DNA of 33,234 bases from Gammaproteobacteria bacterium MedPE (GTDB lineage: Bacteria; Pseudomonadota; Gammaproteobacteria; Enterobacterales; Psychrobiaceae). Location: NCBI GenBank assembly GCA_001874365.1, contig MPDF01000022.1:1-33234 (forward strand). Direction: 5' to 3'. Shown here piece after piece: positions 8,264 to 14,842 of this stretch. Position 1 is the first letter of the stretch. Each line of letters begins with the position of its first letter. The translations under genes were made by a program, and so were the position numbers. A model generated the notes under the pieces. That model did not search any database, was not told the DNA's origin, and saw nothing but the letters and a program-made list of their open reading frames with translations.

Positions 8264-10153
8264 TTAACTTGCTTTTTTAAGCAGGCCTTTCTTTTTCATA
8301 TAAACCAATAACAATGAAATAGCCGCTGGTGTGATACCAGAAATACGGCTTGCCATACCCAATGTAGCAGGGCGAGCTTCAGTAAGCTTTGCAACCACTT
8401 CATTAGATAAACCAGATACTTGACTATAATCTAAGTCGATTGGTAGCAATGTATTTTCATTGCGTTGTTGTTTCTCAACTTCGTCCATTTGGCGAGCAAT
8501 GTAACCCGCATACTTAATTTGTGTTTGAACTTGATAAGCCGCATCTTCTTTTTCAAGACCTGGACCACAACCATCAATTTTCATAAGATCATCGTACGTT
8601 AATTCAGGACGACGTAGTAATTCTTCTAAATTTGCTTCACGGCTCATTGGATTCTTTAATAAATCGTTAAGCTGTTCAGCTTGTTCGCTTTTAGCTTGGA
8701 TCCAATGAGACGATAAACGTTGCTTTTCTTGTTCAACGTTTTCAATTTTTTCGTTAAACAGTTTCCAACGATGATCATCAACCAAACCAAGTTCACGACC
8801 TTGCTGTGTTAAACGAATATCCGCATTGTCTTCACGTAATAACAAACGGTATTCTGCACGTGAAGTAAACATGCGATAAGGTTCTTTAGTACCAAGTGTT
8901 GATAAATCGTCAATTAACACGCCCATATATGCTTGGTTACGTTGCGGTGACCAAACGTCTAAATCTTGTGATTGACGAGCGGCGTTCATCCCCGCAATTA
9001 ATCCTTGAGCACCGGCTTCTTCATAACCCGTAGTACCGTTGATTTGACCAGCGAAGAAAAGACCATTAATAAATTTGTTCTCAAGGCTTGGTTTTAAATC
9101 TCGAGGATCAAAGTAATCATACTCGATAGCGTAACCAGGACGTGTAATGAAGGCATTTTCAAAGCCCTTCATCGAGTTAACCAATTTTACTTGTACATCA
9201 AAAGGTAAGCTGGTGGATATTCCATTAGGATAAACTTCATTGGTTGTTAATCCTTCAGGCTCAACAAAGATTTGATGTGATGCTTTATCAGCAAAACGAG
9301 TGATCTTATCTTCAATGGATGGGCAATAACGTGGGCCAGTTCCCTCGATCACACCAGTAAACATTGGGCTGCGATCTAATCCATTACGAATAATGTCATG
9401 CGTATTTTCGTTAGTATGAGTGATATAACATGGGATCTGTTGTGGATGATCGTTTTTATCGCCAATAAATGAAAATGTTGGTAATGGTGTATCGCCTGGT
9501 TGCGCTTCTAGCTTAGAGAAATCAATAGTGCGGGCATCAATACGCGGTGGGGTTCCTGTTTTTAAACGATCAACACGTAATGGTAACTCACGTAATCGCG
9601 CTGCTAATTTGATTGAAGCGGGATCGCCAGCACGACCACCCGTGTGATTTTCTAATCCAATATGGATAGTACCACCTAAGAAAGTTCCTACCGTTAAAAC
9701 AACTGCTTTAGCGGTGAATTTAATACCCATTTGAGTAACAACACCACAAACTTGATCATTTTCTACGATTAAGTCATCGCATGATTGTTGAAAAATAGTG
9801 AGATTTGGTTGGTTTTCTAATTTAGCGCGAACGGCTGCTTTGTATAAAGCGCGATCAGTTTGAGCACGCGTAGCACGAACTGCAGGACCTTTACTCGAAT
9901 TAAGCGTTCGAAACTGAATGCCAGCTAGGTCAGTAGCCTGCGCCATGTACCCACCAAGGGCATCAATTTCTTTAACTAAATGCCCTTTACCAATACCACC
10001 AATGGCCGGATTACAAGACATTTGACCTAAGGTATCGATGTTATGCGTCAACAGTAGGGTATTTTGCCCCATACGTGCAGCGGCTAGCGCAGCTTCAGTG
10101 CCTGCGTGACCACCACCAATGACAATTACATCAAACTGTTTGCTAAATAACAT
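8264..10153 (-). CDS. mnmG: tRNA uridine-5-carboxymethylaminomethyl synthesis enzyme MnmG (GidA)
   Basis: A 629-aa FAD enzyme, the same length as E. coli MnmG. With MnmE it installs the carboxymethylaminomethyl group at C5 of wobble uridine 34 of several tRNAs. The Rossmann FAD site [21 protein letters not shown] is at residues 9-29. The family signatures [22 protein letters not shown] and [17 protein letters not shown], and the C-terminal helical MnmE/tRNA-binding region, are all intact. The ribosome site is weak (GAGAA just before the ATG). Transcription runs away from oriC, as in E. coli. The partner gene mnmE is in the same window on the same strand. Unusually, the gene is followed by a terminator and an ABC-transport operon, not by rsmG. 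Confidence 0.98.
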   Translation of the reverse strand: MLFSKQFDVIVIGGGHAGTEAALAAARMGQNTLLLTHNIDTLGQMSCNPAIGGIGKGHLVKEIDALGGYMAQATDLAGIQFRTLNSSKGPAVRATRAQTDRALYKAAVRAKLENQPNLTIFQQSCDDLIVENDQVCGVVTQMGIKFTAKAVVLTVGTFLGGTIHIGLENHTGGRAGDPASIKLAARLRELPLRVDRLKTGTPPRIDARTIDFSKLEAQPGDTPLPTFSFIGDKNDHPQQIPCYITHTNENTHDIIRNGLDRSPMFTGVIEGTGPRYCPSIEDKITRFADKASHQIFVEPEGLTTNEVYPNGISTSLPFDVQVKLVNSMKGFENAFITRPGYAIEYDYFDPRDLKPSLENKFINGLFFAGQINGTTGYEEAGAQGLIAGMNAARQSQDLDVWSPQRNQAYMGVLIDDLSTLGTKEPYRMFTSRAEYRLLLREDNADIRLTQQGRELGLVDDHRWKLFNEKIENVEQEKQRLSSHWIQAKSEQAEQLNDLLKNPMSREANLEELLRRPELTYDDLMKIDGCGPGLEKEDAAYQVQTQIKYAGYIARQMDEVEKQQRNENTLLPIDLDYSQVSGLSNEVVAKLTEARPATLGMASRISGITPAAISLLLVYMKKKGLLKKAS

Positions 10154-10232
10154 TTCTCATACCACGTGTTTCAAAAGGGCGAATATTCTACCAATTTTTT
10201 ATCCGATCTAAAACGATCATTTTTTGGAGATC

Positions 10233-10300
10233 CAACACATAATATAAATAGAATTATTTAAAGATCTTTATTATCTCTTATTATTAATGATCGGTTAGAT
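10233..10300. other. Probable DNA-unwinding element of oriC
   Basis: A strongly AT-rich stretch on the mnmG side of the DnaA boxes, with GATCTTTATTATC-type segments (GATC starting at 10263) reminiscent of the E. coli 13-mers that begin GATCT. GATC sites also punctuate its right end (10289, 10298). The boundary is approximate and the assignment rests on base composition and position. Confidence 0.6.
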
Positions 10301-10301
10301 C

Positions 10302-10310
10302 TGTGCGTAA
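10302..10310 (-). promoter_or_regulatory. Weak DnaA box (one mismatch)
   Basis: The minus strand reads TTACGCACA, one mismatch from TTATNCACA, between the unwinding element and the GATC cluster. It could be a low-affinity site of the kind that fills late in initiation. Confidence 0.4.
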
Positions 10311-10390
10311 GTGATCTAAGATCCTGATGATCATGATCTTAATGGTGATCATAAAGTGTTAAATGATCACGATCTATCTTGGGATCAAAT

Positions 10391-10399
10391 TGTGTATAA
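10391..10399 (-). promoter_or_regulatory. DnaA box TTATACACA
   Basis: A perfect match to TTATNCACA on the minus strand. It faces the plus-strand box at 10409 with 9 bp between them. Confidence 0.88.
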
Positions 10400-10408
10400 A
10401 AGTGTTAG

Positions 10409-10417
10409 TTATCCACA
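10409..10417 (+). promoter_or_regulatory. DnaA box TTATCCACA (strongest type)
   Basis: Exact match to the high-affinity DnaA box of E. coli oriC (R1/R4 type). Confidence 0.92.
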
Positions 10418-10479
10418 GGGGGTTTTATTGTTAAAGTTATTAACGAATAAGTATTTTTATATAGGGTGATATAAAGTAG

Positions 10480-10488
10480 TTATTCACA
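10480..10488 (+). promoter_or_regulatory. DnaA box TTATTCACA
   Basis: Perfect match to TTATNCACA in the same orientation as the box at 10409, 62 bp further on (about six helical turns between box centres, allowing for the 71-bp period). Confidence 0.85.
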
Positions 10489-10542
10489 GGTTTAATTGTT
10501 CGAAAAATGAGTTTTTGAATAACTTTTTTAGATCTTAAACCT

Positions 10543-10580
10543 AAAAAAACGGATCTCATGGTGAAAATGAGATCCGTTTT
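10543..10580 (-). terminator. Intrinsic terminator of mioC facing oriC
   Basis: A perfect 14-bp stem (10546-10559 with 10567-10580) closes a 7-base loop. On the minus strand it is followed by a run of seven Ts (A-tract 10543-10549). It would end transcripts leaving mioC before they reach the DnaA boxes. Each stem arm contains a GATC site (10552, 10571). The T-run on the plus strand side is four bases, so weaker termination the other way is possible. Confidence 0.85.
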
Positions 10581-10636
10581 AGCATGATCTTGTCGTTAAA
10601 ATGAGTGTGATCTTTGCTTGTGTGATCACACTATTT

Positions 10637-11083
10637 TTAACTTGAAAGTTTATTTTTCCACTGCTCAAACCAATTTTGAGCGTGATCTTCTGGTATATCT
10701 CCGGTGCTAACATCAATGTTTAATGTGTCTGTGATCTGTTTTGCTCCACGATCTTTAAGCATTTGATCGACTGTTTTACCTGCTTGGCAAAATGTATCGT
10801 AGTTAGTGTCACCTAGTGCACAGACCGCATATTCGATGTGTTTCAGGTCGGTTTGAATGGCAAGTTGATCAATAAAATTTAAGATATTATCTGGAAATTC
10901 ACCAGCACCATGAGTCGAAGTACAAAGGATCCATGTTTGCGGTATGGTGAGATCGAAGTCGTTAAGATCAGGGGCTAGATGTTGGTTTATTTCACGATCA
11001 TCCGGCACAAGAGTCGCCAGATGATCCGCTACATATTCACTTGATCCAAGCATTGTACCGACGATAAAGTGGATTGGTTTCAT
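10637..11083 (-). CDS. mioC: Flavodoxin-like protein MioC
   Basis: A 148-aa short-chain flavodoxin. The FMN phosphate loop is at the N-terminus (VGTMLGSSEYVADHL, about residues 8-22). The isoalloxazine-contacting loops are STHGAGEFPDN (about 56-66) and ALGDTNYDTFCQAG (about 90-103). E. coli MioC is an electron carrier reported to support biotin synthase activity in vitro, and its gene borders oriC in the same orientation. The AGGAA ribosome site overlaps the stop of the upstream TetR gene, 8 bases away, so mioC is probably translated from a TetR-mioC transcript. The coding sequence carries 11 GATC sites in 447 bp, extending the Dam-site enrichment of oriC. Confidence 0.95.
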   Translation of the reverse strand: MKPIHFIVGTMLGSSEYVADHLATLVPDDREINQHLAPDLNDFDLTIPQTWILCTSTHGAGEFPDNILNFIDQLAIQTDLKHIEYAVCALGDTNYDTFCQAGKTVDQMLKDRGAKQITDTLNIDVSTGDIPEDHAQNWFEQWKNKLSS

Positions 11084-11091
11084 GTTATTTC

Positions 11092-11730
11092 CTATTTAAA
11101 AAAACTGGCTTCATCACCGCTGTAGGTAATGGAACGTAAACAAAATTGCTGACATTGTTGGATGAGCTTAATACGCTCAAAAGTAGGCATTTGCTGGTGT
11201 TGCCAACGCAATGGAATAAGTGTGGCTTCGTTTAGGGTGCCCATGATTGCGCTAGCGACAATATGAGATTCTTGATTTAGAAATCTACCTTGTTTGATCC
11301 CTTGATTTATTATTTGTATAAATACTTGTTTAAATTGATCTTTAAAACGAAATCTATGTTGTTCAATTGATTCTGATAATGGTTCTGCAAAGAGAGCATA
11401 TGATAGTTTGTCGGACATTAGAGCACGAGAAAATAGCTGTTCGAGCGCCGTGGTTAGTTGTTCGTTAGGATCATTTGAAGTAAAAATTTGTCCATGATCG
11501 AGTAATAGGTCTTGTTCAGTAAGCTCACAATAAACTTGTTCTAATAAATGGTTTTTACTTTGATAATGTTTGTAGACAGAGCCAACAGCAAGACCTGAAT
11601 AGTTGGCTACTTTTTTGATAGTTAATCCGTTAAAACCTTCTTGCGAAACAATAGATTTTGCTGCATCAAGTAGTTTTATACGCTGCTTTGTCATATGAGC
11701 GCGTGTTTTTTCAGTTGGTCTATAAGCCAT
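11092..11730 (-). CDS. TetR/AcrR-family transcriptional regulator
   Basis: A 212-aa regulator. The N-terminal helix-turn-helix covers about residues 17-62, with the canonical segments ILDAAKSIVSQEGFNGLTI-like and VANYSGLAVGSVYKHYQSKNHLL. The all-helical C-terminal ligand and dimer domain is not specific enough to name a ligand. The start has a poor Shine-Dalgarno (only TAAG). An in-frame ATG at residue 13 lies just before the HTH and is possible, but the longer form fits the family better. It is 8 bases upstream of mioC and presumably co-transcribed with it, and likely autoregulated through the TTAGTTA repeats just upstream. Targets are unknown. Confidence 0.88.
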   Translation of the reverse strand: MAYRPTEKTRAHMTKQRIKLLDAAKSIVSQEGFNGLTIKKVANYSGLAVGSVYKHYQSKNHLLEQVYCELTEQDLLLDHGQIFTSNDPNEQLTTALEQLFSRALMSDKLSYALFAEPLSESIEQHRFRFKDQFKQVFIQIINQGIKQGRFLNQESHIVASAIMGTLNEATLIPLRWQHQQMPTFERIKLIQQCQQFCLRSITYSGDEASFFK

Positions 11731-11741
11731 AACTTACTAAT

Positions 11742-11759
11742 TTAGTTAATTTTTAGTTA
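11742..11759. promoter_or_regulatory. TTAGTTA direct repeats upstream of the TetR gene
   Basis: Two TTAGTTA heptamers (11742-11748 and 11753-11759) at an 11-bp period, about one helical turn, lie 12-29 bases before the TetR start. They could be an operator or part of the promoter. TetR operators are usually palindromic and this is not, so the call is weak. Confidence 0.25.
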
Positions 11760-11776
11760 GCTTACCTACAACATGC

Positions 11777-11798
11777 AAAAATGTGAATTATTGTTCAC
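11777..11798 (-). terminator. Weak terminator-like hairpin after the sigma/anti-sigma operon
   Basis: GTGAA (11783-11787) and TTCAC (11794-11798) can pair around a 6-base loop directly after the stop codon of the membrane protein. On the minus strand this is followed by ATTTTT. The stem is only 5 bp, so partial read-through into the TetR-mioC unit is likely. Confidence 0.4.
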
Positions 11799-12380
11799 TT
11801 ATTTGGCTGGCTTAGCGAGTAAATAGTGTAAATCTTCAGGGAGAGAGTTTTTACCAAAGCGTTTTTCAAACAGAGTTGCTTTTGATTTAGCGTCATCAAG
11901 CTGATCACGTTGCAAATGTTCCCTAATTAATTTTATTAAACGTGCTTTCTCAGCAGGCTTAATCAATATTTTAGCCTTAGCTTGTTTTGCAAGTCGAGCT
12001 TTTTGCACTGCCTTATCTGAAAAATGGCGTATTTGTTGATTATTTTCTGGAAGAACGCTGAGTGGTTGCGTATCAGCCTGTGAAGAGCGGGGGCTTAGCT
12101 CTAATGATTCTTCCGCCTGTTCTGGTGCTGGCTCAAACGATTCTTCTGTGATGGGCGGTGATTGATAATTCGCAGGGAAGTTAAGTATCAACAAGCCCAC
12201 CAGCATTACGCTGGCAACTAATGACAATGGTAAATAAGTTTTCAGTTTATTGGAATTGGTGTGTTGTTTTGTTTGTTGCACACTTTGTTGTGCCAGTTCT
12301 GTAATCTTGTTGTCGACACTAATTGGGGGGATCTGTGTCGCGTGCATTTTGTATTGTTTATCGATGTCATGATCGGTCAT
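11799..12380 (-). CDS. Single-pass membrane protein, probable anti-sigma factor
   Basis: A 193-aa protein with a 48-residue cytoplasmic N-terminus, one transmembrane helix (about 49-68: YLPLSLVASVMLVGLLILNF) and a periplasmic tail. The tail is Pro/Glu-rich at first (about 70-110), then basic and helical (about 120-190). The gene begins one base after the ECF sigma stop, with GGAG well placed upstream, which is the classic sigma/anti-sigma arrangement. It has no cysteine at all, so it is not a zinc-binding (ZAS) anti-sigma factor, and I see no clear sequence match to other classes. The anti-sigma role is inferred from topology and position. The C-terminal KAEKARLIKLIREHLQ-like segment may contact the upstream vWA lipoprotein. 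Confidence 0.7.
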   Translation of the reverse strand: MTDHDIDKQYKMHATQIPPISVDNKITELAQQSVQQTKQHTNSNKLKTYLPLSLVASVMLVGLLILNFPANYQSPPITEESFEPAPEQAEESLELSPRSSQADTQPLSVLPENNQQIRHFSDKAVQKARLAKQAKAKILIKPAEKARLIKLIREHLQRDQLDDAKSKATLFEKRFGKNSLPEDLHYLLAKPAK

Positions 12381-12381
12381 G

Positions 12382-12924
12382 TTATTGTTCTCCAGTCACG
12401 ATGTTTAACGATAAACATTTACGTAGCGATTGATAAGCATATCGTAAGCGACTTTTTGCTGCTTCCAAAGAGCAGTCAACTATCTCTGCAATTTGCTCTA
12501 AATTTAAATCAGTTTCTTGTTTTAGTAAAAACGTTTCCAACTGAATTGCTGGTAACCGTTTCAAACAATAATTGATGGTTTTCTTCTGTTGGTTAGCAAC
12601 TGTTTGTTGTTCAGGAGAATGTATATCGACTATTGTGAGTGATTCTACATCAGTGTCTGACTCTAAAGGAAGTTGCTGACGTGCGAAACGGCGGTGATGA
12701 TCAACAAGCACATGGTGAGCTATGGTATAGAGCCAGGTGGTGAATTTAGCGGTTGGCTCATAACTTTCTTTTGCATTAATGAGTTTTCCCCAAAGCTCCT
12801 GCATTAAATCATCGGCCATTGATTGATCGCTACATTGCTTGAGCATATAGCGATAACTCGGACCTTTATGACGGGCATATAGCAAGTTAAACGCCATTAA
12901 ATCGCCCGCCTTAAAGTCAATCAT
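12382..12924 (-). CDS. ECF-type RNA polymerase sigma factor
   Basis: A 180-aa sigma-70 family protein with only regions 2 and 4. Region 2 covers about residues 8-85 (AFNLLYARHKG, ADDLMQELWGKL, FTTWLYTIAHHVLVDHHRR, where the last helix recognises the -10). Region 4 covers about 120-175 (CLKRLPAIQLETFLLKQE, LEQIAEIVDCSLEAAKSRLRYAYQSLRKCL, helix-turn-helix for the -35). The start ATG shares one base with the stop of the vWA gene (TAATG), and the anti-sigma candidate follows one base after its stop. It probably directs its own operon in response to an envelope signal; the trigger and regulon cannot be read here. Confidence 0.9.
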   Translation of the reverse strand: MIDFKAGDLMAFNLLYARHKGPSYRYMLKQCSDQSMADDLMQELWGKLINAKESYEPTAKFTTWLYTIAHHVLVDHHRRFARQQLPLESDTDVESLTIVDIHSPEQQTVANQQKKTINYCLKRLPAIQLETFLLKQETDLNLEQIAEIVDCSLEAAKSRLRYAYQSLRKCLSLNIVTGEQ

Positions 12925-14663
12925 TAGTTGATGATCTGAACGTTTGATGACAAATCCTTAGCCGTTGTTAGTTGTGTTTCTAAATTTTTAGCACTGCGTA
13001 ACATTTGAATAAACTCGCTTCGATATCCAAAGTTATCCTGCCCTTTATTTTCCTGAGCCAAAATTATCATATCGTCAATTGAATAATCTTTCAGGTATTT
13101 TGCACCTCGAAGTGACTGAGAGAAAGCCGCAACGGCTGTCGCAAATTTAAAATGCTGACTTGGTGTTTGGTCTAGCTGGTCTTTATTAACTATTTGGCTG
13201 ATTAATTTACTGTGTTGTTGATTAGGTAATTTGTAGCGTAATTTTATTTGTGCAATGTCAGAAAATGAATCATTCGCAGAAATTTGAGGTGTCTGATACT
13301 TTAATGAATCAACTGCTGATTGTTGCGCATTGTTTAACGTCAATTCATATAAAGCAGTTACTTGATGCCCTGCACCAATCTCACCAGCATCTACTTTATC
13401 GTTATTAAAATCTTCATTGGCTAAAGCGCGATTTTCATAGCCAATTAATCGATATTCACTGACTAGGTTTGGGTTAAACTCTACTTGAATTTTGACGTCA
13501 TGGGCAATGATCTTGAGCGTTGATGATAACTCATCTACTAATACTTTGCGGGCCTCATTGATATTGTCTATATAAGCGTAATTGCCATTGCCTACATCAG
13601 CGATTTGCTCCATTAAGTGATCATTATAGTTGCCTTGACCAAATCCTAATGTTGTTAATGCGATACCTTGTTTGCGTTTTTTCTTAATTAACTCTTTTAG
13701 TTGTTCAATATCGTTTAAGCCGACATTGAAATCACCATCGGTTGCAAGAATAACGCGATTAATGCCGTCTTTTATGAAGTTTTCGCTAGCAAGATTATAA
13801 GCAAGCTCAATACCTTGTCCGCCATTAGTTGAACCACCAGCATTTAATTTATCTAATGCATTGCTAATGGTTGAATATTCGTTGCCTGGAGTTGGTTTCA
13901 ATACCATTCCTGCTGCACCGGCATAAACCACGATTGAAACACGATCATCATTGCTCAATTGCTTAGTGAGCATTTTTAGCGACCGTTTTAGCAGTGGGAG
14001 TTTACGAGGAGAGTTCATTGAGCCGGATACATCCAGCAAAAATACCAAATTAGCATTGCCTAATTGCGCTTTTGGAATCTCATAGCCTTTTAATCCTATT
14101 TTTAGTAATTGTCGATCGCTGTTCCAAGGGGCTGTCATTAATTCGGTATTTACTGAAAAGGGTTGCGTATTATTTTTAGGTGCTAACTGATCGTAATCAA
14201 AGTAGTTAAGCATTTCTTCAACTCTTACCGCATCTTTAGGTGGTAATTGTCCTTGATCGATGAAGCGACGAACATTGGCGTAACTTCCTGTATCTACATC
14301 GATTGAAAATGTTGAAAGTGGTGCATTGCTAACTTGCTTGACGCCATGCTCATCAAATTGTTGGTACTTTTCACTAATTGCGGGAGTAGGGCGTGATACT
14401 GGCATAATACGCATTTGTTGCGCCATCTTGTGTCGTGAAAAGTGCTGGCTTGGCATTGGTTGACTAATCAATTGTTGAGCTTCACCGATTGCCAATTCTT
14501 GATCTTGTTGAACTTCGTTAACTAATAGTTGTTGCGCTTTCTTAATGTGCTTTTCTTCTTCATCTTTTGTTGCTTTCGGTGAAGAGCCGGTGCAGCCAAT
14601 CATGCTAAGTAATAATGTTAATGCGACGCTCATTGCTGTTATTTGTTTGGTGTTTAAATTCAT
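12924..14663 (-). CDS. vWA-domain lipoprotein (YfbK-like)
   Basis: A 579-aa lipoprotein with signal peptide and lipobox MIGC (Cys24). A low-complexity Gln-rich linker covers about 30-100. The YfbK-type N-terminal domain follows (TFSIDVDTGSYANVRRFI, PPKDAVRVEEMLNYFDYD). A von Willebrand A domain with intact MIDAS begins at about residue 211 (DVSGSMNSPRK; later GGSTNGGQGIELAY and LATDGDFNVG). A C-terminal DUF3520-type region comes last. The MIDAS predicts divalent-metal-dependent protein binding at the envelope. The start at 14663 is chosen because GAGG lies close upstream and the lipobox then sits at a normal distance; a start at 14687 lacks a ribosome site. It is first in an operon with the sigma factor and anti-sigma candidate. 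The biochemical function of the family is not established. Confidence 0.88.
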   Translation of the reverse strand: MNLNTKQITAMSVALTLLLSMIGCTGSSPKATKDEEEKHIKKAQQLLVNEVQQDQELAIGEAQQLISQPMPSQHFSRHKMAQQMRIMPVSRPTPAISEKYQQFDEHGVKQVSNAPLSTFSIDVDTGSYANVRRFIDQGQLPPKDAVRVEEMLNYFDYDQLAPKNNTQPFSVNTELMTAPWNSDRQLLKIGLKGYEIPKAQLGNANLVFLLDVSGSMNSPRKLPLLKRSLKMLTKQLSNDDRVSIVVYAGAAGMVLKPTPGNEYSTISNALDKLNAGGSTNGGQGIELAYNLASENFIKDGINRVILATDGDFNVGLNDIEQLKELIKKKRKQGIALTTLGFGQGNYNDHLMEQIADVGNGNYAYIDNINEARKVLVDELSSTLKIIAHDVKIQVEFNPNLVSEYRLIGYENRALANEDFNNDKVDAGEIGAGHQVTALYELTLNNAQQSAVDSLKYQTPQISANDSFSDIAQIKLRYKLPNQQHSKLISQIVNKDQLDQTPSQHFKFATAVAAFSQSLRGAKYLKDYSIDDMIILAQENKGQDNFGYRSEFIQMLRSAKNLETQLTTAKDLSSNVQIIN

Positions 14664-14842
14664 AATGACCTCGTTGGTGTAATTCATGTGAGTTGTTATA
14701 GCTATAAACGTCAGAGTTTTGAAAAAGGGTTATTTATTTTCAATTATTTTTTATTTAGTTGAATACGTATGCAGCCAATTGAGCATTGAGGAGGTCACGA
14801 GTTACTATTTTTTGTTCAATAATAATAATTTAAAGGTGTGTT

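Larger units (their letters stand above)
10154..10636. other. oriC: Chromosomal replication origin oriC (mnmG-mioC intergenic region)
   Basis: A 483-bp gene-free region between mnmG and mioC, the position of oriC in E. coli and Vibrio. It holds three perfect DnaA boxes (10391-10399, 10409-10417, 10480-10488) and a one-mismatch box (10302-10310). It also has an AT-rich segment on the mnmG side and 20 GATC sites between 10205 and 10627. A random sequence of this composition would carry one or two, so Dam methylation and SeqA-type sequestration are implied. A strong terminator for mioC transcription lies at the mioC side. Direct sequence evidence is strong; use as the functional origin is inferred from conserved position. 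Confidence 0.93.

Noticed and set aside
10163-10168. CACGTG before mnmG as a second parS
   Set aside because: The flanks (ATAC / TTTC) do not form the required TGTTNC...GNAACA arms; only the core hexamer matches.
14788-14795. GAGGAGGT as the ribosome site of another gene upstream of GH97
   Set aside because: No start codon lies at a workable distance; the sequence runs into stops within a few codons, and GH97 has its own site at AAAGGTG.
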